From Parachlamydia acanthamoebae (GTDB lineage: Bacteria > Chlamydiota > Chlamydiia > Chlamydiales > Parachlamydiaceae), in the NCBI RefSeq assembly GCF_000875975.1, contig NZ_BAWW01000005.1:186001-250000 (forward strand): 64,000 bases of DNA. Direction: 5' to 3'. This document shows, piece by piece, positions 45,238-54,055 of this stretch (position 1 is its first letter; each line of letters opens with the position of its first letter). The notes under the pieces are model-generated. The model saw nothing but the letters and a program-made list of their open reading frames with translations. It had not been told where the DNA came from and did not search any database. The translations under genes and the position numbers were made by a program.

Positions 45238-48200
45238 TTAATCCATTTTACTATAGCTTTCAATTTGCAAAGAAAGTTCTTTAATAGTTGGATACTGAAA
45301 CAAAAAAGTCGAAGGCATATCAATTCCAAATTCTTTCCGAATTTGTGCCATTATTTTCATTCCTTGCAGGGAATGCCCACCGATTTTGAAAAAATGATCT
45401 TGAATTCCAATTTTAGGTAAATTTAGCGTAGTAGACCATAAATCAACCAGATAGTTCTCTAAAATTGTTTCTGGATGACAATATTGGTTTGTGCGTATAT
45501 GTTCATGACTAGGCTTGGGAAAATTTTTCTTATCTAATTTCCCATTAAATAAAAGCGGAAACTGCTGAAGAAAGACTACATCATTTGGAATCATATACTC
45601 AGGCAACATATGACTTAATTCATTTTTTAGAAATTTTACAAATTCTGAAAACTTTTCTTCATCATAAGTATGATGATTGTATAAAATTAAATAGGCAATT
45701 AACCTTTTCTGACCAACGAGATCCTCTCTAATAATGGCTACAGCTTGTGCAACTTCCTTCAAAGTTAATAAAGCACCTTCAATTTCGCCAATTTCAATAC
45801 GATGTCCACGGAGCTTAACTTGGCTATCCTTTCTTCCTAAGTAATCTAAGACGCCATCATGCTGAAAAACTCCCATATCTCCTGTTCTATAAAATCTCCT
45901 ACTAGGAGAAGGTAAAAAGGGATCAGGTAAAAAAGATGCCGCTGTTTTAGCTGGATCATTTAAATACCCCCTGCCCACACCATCGCCACCTATGTAAATC
46001 TCACCCTTACAACCTATGGGCAAAGGGTCCATAAATTTATCCAAAACATATAGCTGTGAATTCATGACAGTACCACTTACAGGCATAATATCAGGATGTG
46101 TATGATAATTTTCCTTTGTCAGGATAAAGTGTGTTGCATCATCAGAAACTTCAGTTGCTCCGTAACCATTCATAATATTGACATTTGGATATATTTTGAA
46201 CCAACGCTTACATATATGCTGATTAAGCCCTTCTCCAGTTAAAAAAAGCCATTTTACACATTGAAAGGCCTGTTCTCTACCATTTTCAAGTTCGTCTAAA
46301 ATAACCATCATATGGCTAGGAACTAATTGTAAAATTTGAGGTGAATGCCTTTCCACAGAATTGACAAGAAATTCAGGTTCACACGCGTCCTGTCCAACAA
46401 AAACACTTACCGTTCCACCTACAAATAAAGGAGTGATAAATTGCCAAATGGATATATCAAAACTTTGAGTTGCCGTTTGAGCGATCTTATTATTTTTTGA
46501 TACGCACAAATCCCGTATCTTTGCATAAGAATGATTTAGCATCCCTTGATGCTCAATAACAGCCCCTTTAGGATTGCCTGTGGAACCCGATGTGTAAATG
46601 ATAAAAGCTACATGATTTCCACATGCAGGATATGTTTCAGGAAACGTTTCCGTTTCTTCAAATAAACATTCAACATTAATAACATTTGCCAGTTTCCCAC
46701 AATCTTCAAGGGCTTTTTTGCTAAATTTTTCATCTGTAATAACCACTTTGGCTTTAGAGTCAAGCAGTATAGTTTCAACGCGTGCTTGTGGCAGGCCTGT
46801 ATCGATAGGCAAATAAATAGCATTAATTTGCCAAATGCCTAGCAAAACCATCCAGTAATTCATATCTCTAGTCATAAATACCGCGATAACATCTTGTTGA
46901 CCGACTTCCAGCTTGAGCAAGTTAGCTCCAATCTTTTTTGAGATTTCCCACAACTCTCCGTAGGTGACATGATGCTCACTATTTTCCATTGCAATGCAGT
47001 CAAAGTACTTACCGACATTATTTTTGAAAACATCCATGAATGGCTTATCCTTAGGGTATTCCATTTCAGTTTGATTCCACTTCTTTACCATCAAATCACT
47101 TTCTTCGTTCATTAATAAACAAATTTGTGAAATTTTCATTTCTTTCGCAAAAGCGTTTTTGCTAAATTCTAAGAAACGTTGTAACAGCAGTCTGAATGGG
47201 ACGTTTTCTTTTTCGCTTTGAAAGCGATGAGAAGACCAAAATAAAGTCATACTGAGAGTCTGAGGATTAAGAGATATAATGACAGGAAAAGCCTTCTGAA
47301 CAATATCAAGTACTTTTTCGCCAATAAAAAGGATTATGGGTGTGTGCAGGTCTAGATGAATTCCGTAATTTCTTTGAACAATATCTTTTGACAACGATAA
47401 AATTTCATTGGCAAAATCATTTTTTATCAAAGATTTGACTTCTGCAATAGTCATATCTGGATTAAGCGGATAAAAAAAAGGAATCCCAGAAAAAACGTAG
47501 GATTCGATTTCATCTGTTAATCCAAGAGTTTCTTGATTAAGAATATTTAGGGTGAATTCCTCATAGTTGTTTAACTTAAAAAGATAGACATAAAGTAAAG
47601 CAACAACTTTTTCTACAAATTCATCTTTGAAAAAATCTAATGAAATACTCATTTGATGATAATTAGAATTGTTTGAATTGTGTTTACCACTATCCAAAAA
47701 AGGAATATCTAAAGATTTTTTTTCGAGAAAATTGCGGCATAAATTGCTTTCAGAGCTTCTGATCACATTTAAATTTTTAAAACTTGATTTCTGTTCACCT
47801 AATTTATTCCCAATGTGAATTTGATGTTTTTCGCATAAATTTTTCAGATTACATTCTTTATTGTCAAAATCTACGATGTGACTAATCTGTACATTTTTAT
47901 CTCTTGTCGAAACAATTAATCCGCCTTCAATTATTTCCAAGAGTCTTCCAGACCCAACGGTCGAATGAGCAAGACAACTCTTTATTTCTTTAACAATAAA
48001 TAAAGAATTCCCAAGGACAATTTTGGGCACATGAAACGGATTTTGATAATCTCCATAATTGCAAGCTCTAAAAAGATCCAAAATCTGCTCTGACGTACTA
48101 TCAAAATCGATTATTCCATGATTCAAAAAATGCTGAGGAATAGCATTGTCGTTCTTATGAAAGGAGGGCTCTCCACTACAATTCATCGTATAATCTTTTA

Positions 48201-48714
48201 TCAATTCTATATATTGAATCATTTCCATGAATGACTCTAAGGCAATCTCAAGACCTTTCATAGATAGTGTTAAAGCCGAATCTTCTTTCTCAACAGAGTA
48301 TTTTTTTTGAAAAATAATCTTTCCGGCATACAAATCCCCCTCACAAGTATGCCAAGTAATCCCGCTTTTTTTTTCAGAGTTTAAAATTACCAAAGAAGGA
48401 GCATACATATGTGGATAATTTGGTAATAAAGAATTTTGACAGTGTATGCGAAGAAACGGCATGCTATAAAAAACTTGAGGAATGTAAACAACGGGATTTA
48501 GCAAAAGCACGCAGCTTGCAAAAGATAAATCATTTAAATAATCTAAGTATTTTTTATACTGCGAAAAATACGGAATAGCATTTTCATGAGCAATTTGAGC
48601 AATTTGAGTATCACTTGAATAAATGCATGAAATACGACGTTTTTGGCTTAAAAGTTGTTTTAGGCATTGAAGGCAAAAATTGCCATTTCCAACCATACTG
48701 TAGACTCGTTCCAT
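45238..48714 (-). CDS. Free-standing NRPS module: degenerate formyltransferase-A-T
   Basis: About 1158 aa. The first ~200 residues resemble the formyltransferase domain found at the front of some NRPS proteins (MVGNGNFCLQCLKQL, SGITWHTCEGDL, ALTLSMKGLEIALESF). Next comes an unassigned segment of about 300 residues, then an adenylation domain (YTSGSTGNPKG, residue ~710) and a T domain (GGHSLQ, residue ~1114). There is no condensation or thioesterase domain. The A code I read is DIWQFTGDD(K), similar to DIWELTADDK, known to me for 2,4-diaminobutyrate. Three catalytic formyltransferase residues appear replaced (see findings). The frame is open from a GTG at 48837, but that start has no ribosome-binding site and adds 41 residues without family similarity, so I prefer the ATG at 48714, which has GAGAAG upstream. 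It is first in the operon with the diamino acid genes. Confidence 0.87.
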   Translation of the reverse strand: MERVYSMVGNGNFCLQCLKQLLSQKRRISCIYSSDTQIAQIAHENAIPYFSQYKKYLDYLNDLSFASCVLLLNPVVYIPQVFYSMPFLRIHCQNSLLPNYPHMYAPSLVILNSEKKSGITWHTCEGDLYAGKIIFQKKYSVEKEDSALTLSMKGLEIALESFMEMIQYIELIKDYTMNCSGEPSFHKNDNAIPQHFLNHGIIDFDSTSEQILDLFRACNYGDYQNPFHVPKIVLGNSLFIVKEIKSCLAHSTVGSGRLLEIIEGGLIVSTRDKNVQISHIVDFDNKECNLKNLCEKHQIHIGNKLGEQKSSFKNLNVIRSSESNLCRNFLEKKSLDIPFLDSGKHNSNNSNYHQMSISLDFFKDEFVEKVVALLYVYLFKLNNYEEFTLNILNQETLGLTDEIESYVFSGIPFFYPLNPDMTIAEVKSLIKNDFANEILSLSKDIVQRNYGIHLDLHTPIILFIGEKVLDIVQKAFPVIISLNPQTLSMTLFWSSHRFQSEKENVPFRLLLQRFLEFSKNAFAKEMKISQICLLMNEESDLMVKKWNQTEMEYPKDKPFMDVFKNNVGKYFDCIAMENSEHHVTYGELWEISKKIGANLLKLEVGQQDVIAVFMTRDMNYWMVLLGIWQINAIYLPIDTGLPQARVETILLDSKAKVVITDEKFSKKALEDCGKLANVINVECLFEETETFPETYPACGNHVAFIIYTSGSTGNPKGAVIEHQGMLNHSYAKIRDLCVSKNNKIAQTATQSFDISIWQFITPLFVGGTVSVFVGQDACEPEFLVNSVERHSPQILQLVPSHMMVILDELENGREQAFQCVKWLFLTGEGLNQHICKRWFKIYPNVNIMNGYGATEVSDDATHFILTKENYHTHPDIMPVSGTVMNSQLYVLDKFMDPLPIGCKGEIYIGGDGVGRGYLNDPAKTAASFLPDPFLPSPSRRFYRTGDMGVFQHDGVLDYLGRKDSQVKLRGHRIEIGEIEGALLTLKEVAQAVAIIREDLVGQKRLIAYLILYNHHTYDEEKFSEFVKFLKNELSHMLPEYMIPNDVVFLQQFPLLFNGKLDKKNFPKPSHEHIRTNQYCHPETILENYLVDLWSTTLNLPKIGIQDHFFKIGGHSLQGMKIMAQIRKEFGIDMPSTFLFQYPTIKELSLQIESYSKMD

Positions 48715-48849
48715 ATTTCTTCTCATATTATTGGGTAAATCCGGATGTTTTAAAACAAAAATAAAAAATTTTCCTCTTTCTAAAGCAAAAGGTATATTTT
48801 TATTTTTTTTTATATTTATCGTCCATTTCAAATTCACAAAATTTAAACT

Positions 48850-49003
48850 TTTTTTGTGTATGTAAAAGATAATTGGCTAGTAAATCGACTCTACGAAGAA
48901 TATGAAGCTATTTTGGATGCTTCTTGCCATGCTTGGAATTGGTTTGTTGATCTACGCGGAAAAAATCCACCAGCTTTGTTCAAGATCGTGGGCTGTTTTG
49001 TGA
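48850..49003 (+). pseudogene. Remnant of an IS630-type transposase C-terminus
   Basis: The frame from about 48850 reads YVKDNWLVNRLYEEYEAIL and DASCHAWNWFV, the end of IS630-family transposases (KDNWLxNRxFxxYxAIxDAxCxAWN). A change of frame near 48946 then gives LIYAEKIHQLCSRSWAVL followed by TGA at 49001, again like the family end (xxIRxLxxRDWA). Only about the last 50 residues remain and the upstream frame has a stop at 48844, so the element is truncated and frameshifted. It lies exactly between the NRPS operon start and the next gene. I saw no terminal inverted repeat. Confidence 0.65.
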
Positions 49004-49101
49004 TTTTAATTTTGGGGAATGGCATTACTTGCCAATTGCAGCTTAAAAAAACCAACGTTCAGATTAACAAGAATTAGAAAAATTATATTTGTCCTTAAAT
49101 T

Positions 49102-52100
49102 TTAAATGGGAAGCAAGCGTACGCCAAAAGGATTCACAACTTTTTGGACACGACCTCTCGAAACGCGGATTTTTAAAGATCCGAAAGGCTCAGCCAGAGA
49201 TTCCGGAGGAGAAGATTTAATAACTGTCGCAGCAATCCAGTGAGCAGTGTGAGGCAATTTGACAAGAATCCGCCTTTCTTTTTTTATGCCATGCATATCT
49301 AGAATTTCAGTCGATTGCAGAGCAATTTCTTTTGAAACAGGATAGCCGTCCACAATTTTATCCTTTGAACCTTCTTCCAAAATCTTTAGTATGGCCGATG
49401 GGAATGCTAAATGTTTGCTATGGATATTTAGATCAACAATCGTTTCATCTTGGTGATGAGAGATAAGGAATTTCGCATAATCGAGTGCCTTGTTTTGATC
49501 ATCTTGTTGCAAAAAATGCTGCAAAATAGACACATGAAGAGCTAAGTAAAAAATTTTTGTCTCTGCAGGATCTTTAGCAGTATATACAAGACGTTCACGC
49601 TGGCTGATCAATAAATCAATCGCATGTACGTCGTTCAAAATATCTTCTAAAGCCCATGCAGAAAATTCATTTAACCCAAAAAATCGATTTTCACTTCCGA
49701 ATGCACAAAATTGGCGTGGATGTGTATGTAAAAAGTTTACTAAAGCAAAAAAGACCTTTGAAAATAAAGGAGAATCCTCTTTTTGAAAATGCAATCCTAT
49801 GTGTGAGAGAATCGCCTGGCATTCTTTTTCCCATTTTTGAGCAAAACATCTTTGCATCAAAGCATGAAAATAAGGTGCCCCGGCTTTAAACCAATGTAAA
49901 GTATTCTCTTTGGAATCCCACAATGTTTTCCAAGTCTGCACATTGCCCTTGTCCAAATTTTCTAACTTGAGCGCTGTTAGCTTCTCCCGCTCTGCTAAAG
50001 TGTCTTCTAATGCCTTGACTAGAACATGAATAATTATTTTGAGTTTTTTTTCAGATTTTATTTCTTCCTCATGAAAACGCCATCTAAAAAGGAGCATTTT
50101 TAAACGCGCATCATATTCTGGATAGATTTCACATTTTAAGTTTTGCGCAATACTCTGCACACACACATTCTTCCCAATCGTTTCCATACGCCCCCCACGA
50201 TTGTGTCCAATGATGCGTACTTCTACTTCCACTTGTTGGGTTAAAAGATGGTAAGTTACATCAATAATCGTGCTATGATTTTTAACGGGGATATTATACT
50301 TCAAGCTAAAGCATGGATAATGATACGACACCCCTACCCAGTTCGCATGAACAGGAACTTGAACTCCTGGTCTAATGAAACAATCCTGTTTGATACTAAG
50401 CAATGCGTGATGCAACGGATAAATTTCTGAAGGTAATTTTCCTTCCCAAAGAGGGATGCATGCAGTCATCTGTGCAATTAAAATGTTTTGGTGCATTAAC
50501 GAACACAAATCTTCTAACGTCGCATGTGTGGGTAATTCTTGGCTTTTGAAGTAGGCGCTACTAATGACTAACGCATTGACGTTAAAACCTGTACTGGGCA
50601 GAAGTTGCTCTTCCCCATTAGAGGTAATCTGATTAAAGCTACGCTGAATGGCTTGAATGATGGTTTGTCGATAGTCTCCTGGTAATTTATCTCCAAATCC
50701 CTCAATTGACCGAATCCATTCTTCGATATTTGCCGATGGAATGTGCGTGACCCAAATTTTCATTAATTCTAAGAAAGGAATAAGCATTTCTCTGAAACGA
50801 AATACCTGAAGAGCTTTGTCATGATACATAGAGCTACTTTTCAGCTCTTTCATGGCAAGATCATACATTTCAATCGATTCTTGCAGGAATTTCAATAAGA
50901 CAACACGTATTAGCCATTGATTGTCTGGAATGGAGAAGAATTGATAGGCAACGTCATTTAATTCAAGTAAGAGACTGATTTTGAATTCTCTCCAAAGTCT
51001 TTCATAATGCTCAGGTAGAGCCCACAGAGCTAATCTGTCTCTAAAGTTATTCCAATTTTGTCGAGCACTCGCAATCTGACGCATAGCTGGAAGGGAAATT
51101 TTAAATTGTGCTTCCAAGTGATTAAGAAGATCTTTGGAAGATTCTGCATACTTTTCCCTCCACGCATACGCAAAAGCTATATTAATCCACTCTTCATTAA
51201 TTTGGTTTTCTTGAATTTCATGAATTAAATATTCCAGTTTTTTAAGCGTTTCGGATTCTAGAAATAACGGCTCGATAAAAGCTTTCCAAGCCATTTTGAC
51301 TTGAGGAAGAACAGCGAATTTTTCCATTTGAAAAATTAAATATTGTTCTTGAAGAATTTCACGTCGCGAATCTGTTTCGACGATATCCACACTTCTTTTT
51401 TGAAAAAACAACGCCTCTAATCTTTTAAGAGCGTGTAAACGCTGTTTACGTGGAACCTCTCTTAAAAAATACATCTGAAGAATTTTATGGGCATGGCTTA
51501 ACAGCACATCCATTCGTTTTTGAAGAATGGGCTTATCTTCAAGCGTTTGCATATCCCATGCCAACGTTCCCACAAGCTTCTGAACGGGTATATTCTCGGT
51601 GAGTCTATGGGCTTCTCTAAATAAAGTCTCTATCTCCTTATCCGTCAGGGCTTGCCGAAAATTCAGTTTTTTTAAGGTCGTCTCTAGTTCATACCGTGGA
51701 ATGGATTCAATCGAAGGAATTGGGTGATAGGTCCAGCCTTCCTCTAAAACGCCCTTTTCGCTTAACCATTCCCACAATTGGGTTTTATCGCGATCTTGGC
51801 CATGTATGATAAATAATTTTCCCTGCTGAGGATCAATCAATGCAAATGCATCGGCACGATCTAGTTCTTCAGGAAGAACATCGATCCCGCACAAAACTTC
51901 AATACCTTGTTCACGTAATGAGCATGCGGCATGGGAAGTTGCAGCTGCAGAAAGTCTCGCAAAAATCGCTTTTGCGGTAGGCTTACTTTCTTGCAGATAA
52001 TGGTTAAATCCTTTCTCCAAAGTAACATCTTGTAAAAGATCATAAGAACCTGTTAATAGGGTCACAGCTCCTTTCGAAGCAATAGTTTCACCTTGATAAA

Positions 52101-53157
52101 CTGTAAAATCCCCTACACAAGCATGTAAATTCGACTCATTCACAAAGCTTGGACCTAGCTTTTTTGTTTCAATCAAAGGCCTGGCCTGAACCAAATAAAG
52201 CGTTTGATGAGAATACACCCATTCCACTTCCATCATTTTTTTGTAGAAAGCTTGAATTTTCCCGGCAATTTGATAAAAAGCAAAAAGTTGTTCGTGATTT
52301 AAAGTCGCACTTGTTCGCAATTCCCACGGATTATCAATTGTAACAAACTCTCCCGCTAAACTAGGAACCATCCTTTTCTTTTTAAAACGAATGATCGCAT
52401 GCACATCGTCTGGATACACATAAAAGCTATCACAAGGCTGAATATTTTTGACTAGAGCTTCGTTATGACCATAAAGGGCCTGTATTTGAATAAGCTTTGG
52501 AGTATGTCCCAAAATTTCTTGGGTGTGCAAAATGCCAGATACAGGAATCCCTAAGCGACAATTTTTTTCATAAATTTCCCCAACCATTACCTGAACAAAG
52601 ACTGATAAAAAAGGAGAAGAATAGGGATCATCCTCACCAAAAATGCGTAAACGCAAAGATTTTACAGAATGATAGGATGCAATCACTTTTCCAATGGCAG
52701 CTGAAATCGCTGCGATTTCTGGCAAAATGCCAGACTCAGAACGGTTTCCCCCTGCATTTGAAAAGGTTTCTCCATCCTCTCTTCCTGTACTCCGAACAAC
52801 AAGCACCTGATTATTTTCGACTTCCTTACCGATAAATGCATCCAAAGCTGGTGATTCAAAAGGATGATTTGCAAACAAATGGATAAGGTTTTCTTGAATC
52901 TTCCATAACGACAATTGCGCATCCGGGCTAAACAGAATTCCTTCTTTCTGAATCTGCGTGAATATCGTCCAATCGTCCAAATATTCAGGGTAGTATTGCT
53001 GAATGTGCGCGAAAATTTCAGAATGCGCAAAGCAAATGAAGGGAGGAACGCGAACCTGAATATCTGGAATGGATAACAAATGGCATAATTCATTCAATTT
53101 AATAAGATTAGCAGCTTTGTGCCCAAAATTAGTTTCCGGAATCACTCTCAGATTCAA
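49102..53157 (-). CDS. Large PEP synthase/PPDK-like protein of unknown substrate
   Basis: A 1351-aa protein. Residues 1-335 are a pyruvate-phosphate-dikinase-type ATP-binding domain (VRSTGREDGETFSNAGGNRSE at about 117, key residues only; ending VEWVYSHQTLYLVQARPL at about 315). Residues about 350-450 resemble the swivelling phosphohistidine domain, with TSHAACSLREQGIEVLCGID (about 405) carrying the expected His. The remaining 900 residues are mainly helical and have no PEP/pyruvate barrel that I can see. It is therefore probably not PEP synthase but a dikinase-like phosphotransferase, in the way of rifampin phosphotransferase or glucan dikinase. It is the last gene of a run that includes the chemosensory genes. 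Substrate unknown. Confidence 0.75.
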   Translation of the reverse strand: MNLRVIPETNFGHKAANLIKLNELCHLLSIPDIQVRVPPFICFAHSEIFAHIQQYYPEYLDDWTIFTQIQKEGILFSPDAQLSLWKIQENLIHLFANHPFESPALDAFIGKEVENNQVLVVRSTGREDGETFSNAGGNRSESGILPEIAAISAAIGKVIASYHSVKSLRLRIFGEDDPYSSPFLSVFVQVMVGEIYEKNCRLGIPVSGILHTQEILGHTPKLIQIQALYGHNEALVKNIQPCDSFYVYPDDVHAIIRFKKKRMVPSLAGEFVTIDNPWELRTSATLNHEQLFAFYQIAGKIQAFYKKMMEVEWVYSHQTLYLVQARPLIETKKLGPSFVNESNLHACVGDFTVYQGETIASKGAVTLLTGSYDLLQDVTLEKGFNHYLQESKPTAKAIFARLSAAATSHAACSLREQGIEVLCGIDVLPEELDRADAFALIDPQQGKLFIIHGQDRDKTQLWEWLSEKGVLEEGWTYHPIPSIESIPRYELETTLKKLNFRQALTDKEIETLFREAHRLTENIPVQKLVGTLAWDMQTLEDKPILQKRMDVLLSHAHKILQMYFLREVPRKQRLHALKRLEALFFQKRSVDIVETDSRREILQEQYLIFQMEKFAVLPQVKMAWKAFIEPLFLESETLKKLEYLIHEIQENQINEEWINIAFAYAWREKYAESSKDLLNHLEAQFKISLPAMRQIASARQNWNNFRDRLALWALPEHYERLWREFKISLLLELNDVAYQFFSIPDNQWLIRVVLLKFLQESIEMYDLAMKELKSSSMYHDKALQVFRFREMLIPFLELMKIWVTHIPSANIEEWIRSIEGFGDKLPGDYRQTIIQAIQRSFNQITSNGEEQLLPSTGFNVNALVISSAYFKSQELPTHATLEDLCSLMHQNILIAQMTACIPLWEGKLPSEIYPLHHALLSIKQDCFIRPGVQVPVHANWVGVSYHYPCFSLKYNIPVKNHSTIIDVTYHLLTQQVEVEVRIIGHNRGGRMETIGKNVCVQSIAQNLKCEIYPEYDARLKMLLFRWRFHEEEIKSEKKLKIIIHVLVKALEDTLAEREKLTALKLENLDKGNVQTWKTLWDSKENTLHWFKAGAPYFHALMQRCFAQKWEKECQAILSHIGLHFQKEDSPLFSKVFFALVNFLHTHPRQFCAFGSENRFFGLNEFSAWALEDILNDVHAIDLLISQRERLVYTAKDPAETKIFYLALHVSILQHFLQQDDQNKALDYAKFLISHHQDETIVDLNIHSKHLAFPSAILKILEEGSKDKIVDGYPVSKEIALQSTEILDMHGIKKERRILVKLPHTAHWIAATVIKSSPPESLAEPFGSLKIRVSRGRVQKVVNPFGVRLLPI

Positions 53158-53178
53158 TCCTTCATATATCGATGTTGA

Positions 53179-53613
53179 TCAACGTTGGTATTTTCCAATT
53201 AAGACAGCTTTCGCAAGGATGTGACCTCCCATAGCATCCAATACACTTTTTTTGGAACTTCCTTTTGGTAAATTAAGCTTAATATCTAGCGCATAAACTT
53301 GGATGACATAGCGATGAGGATTTCCTGGTGGAGGGCAAGGTCCTCGATATTTATCGACTTGAAAACCATTTTTGCCTTCCATTGGAACATGGGCGCCTTC
53401 TTCCAAAAGCTGCGTCGTGGGAGGTAAATTCCAGACAATCCAATGGTCAAATACACCTTTAGGTGCATCTGGATCTTCAATAATCAAAGTTAAACTTTTA
53501 GCACCATCCGGAACATTGTGAAATTCGAGTGGTGGAGATAGGTCCTCTCCTTCACACGTGTATTTTTGGGGAATCTTCTGTTCATGCTCAAATGCAGGAC
53601 TTGCAATTTCCAT
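53179..53613 (-). CDS. YbhB/YbcL family PEBP protein
   Basis: A 144-aa phosphatidylethanolamine-binding-protein-fold protein of the bacterial YbhB/YbcL type. Hallmarks: IPQKYTCEGEDLSPPLEF (about residues 14-31), the ligand-site DPDAPKGVFDHWIVWNLPP (about 48-66), and GPCPPPGNPHRYVIQVYALD (about 92-111, key residues quoted). Length is normal. No signal peptide, so it is cytoplasmic. Its role in bacteria is poorly known. It lies between the helical 137-aa gene and the dikinase-like gene, all on the same strand. Confidence 0.92.
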   Translation of the reverse strand: MEIASPAFEHEQKIPQKYTCEGEDLSPPLEFHNVPDGAKSLTLIIEDPDAPKGVFDHWIVWNLPPTTQLLEEGAHVPMEGKNGFQVDKYRGPCPPPGNPHRYVIQVYALDIKLNLPKGSSKKSVLDAMGGHILAKAVLIGKYQR

Positions 53614-53632
53614 ATATGACTCGATTTAAAAG

Positions 53633-54046
53633 TTATTCTTCAGGTTCGAGAGAATCCACTTTTTCTGCTCGAATTCCCCGTTTATGATCTTCCTTTAAAT
53701 TTTTGATTAAATTTTGAAAATCTTCAATCGTATTCCAAAAAAGAGAGGCTTGTAAGGCTCCTGCTTTTTCTTGTGTAACTTTATCTTTAATCACATGAAT
53801 TTCTGTCAAAAGTTTCTGTATAAGTTGTATTTCCTTTGCAAATTCGGAATGAGATTCAAGAGACTTAACATTGTAATCACGTAAGTTTCTCAGGTTCTTC
53901 AATACGGCATGCGTTTCTTTTAAATGATGAGAAAAATCATCTATCTCTTTTTTAGAAACAGGGGCTTTAGATGTAGAGATGATCTCTATGAAATCCTCAA
54001 GAGTTTTGGAAGCTTGACTCAAAACTTGATGAATAGAATTATCCAT
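53633..54046 (-). CDS. Hypothetical helical protein downstream of cheA
   Basis: A 137-aa protein that reads as one long helical or coiled-coil bundle (for example ETHAVLKNLRNLRDYNV, QLIQKLLTEIHVIKDKV). No membrane segment or signal. It lies 9 nt after the CheA-type kinase gene, in the same direction, so it belongs to the chemosensory operon. It does not look like a CheZ or CheD that I can recognise, though a helical phosphatase or adaptor role would fit. No family assigned. Confidence 0.65.
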   Translation of the reverse strand: MDNSIHQVLSQASKTLEDFIEIISTSKAPVSKKEIDDFSHHLKETHAVLKNLRNLRDYNVKSLESHSEFAKEIQLIQKLLTEIHVIKDKVTQEKAGALQASLFWNTIEDFQNLIKNLKEDHKRGIRAEKVDSLEPEE

Positions 54047-54055
54047 GGTTACACC

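Noticed and set aside
52497-53093. Long frames of 112 and 136 codons on both strands inside the dikinase-like gene
   Set aside because: They lie within a well-supported coding region with family motifs, and their products have no signal or family look.
53633-54046. The 137-aa helical protein considered as a CheZ phosphatase
   Set aside because: I could not find a recognisable CheZ catalytic motif, and Wsp-type systems normally lack CheZ.
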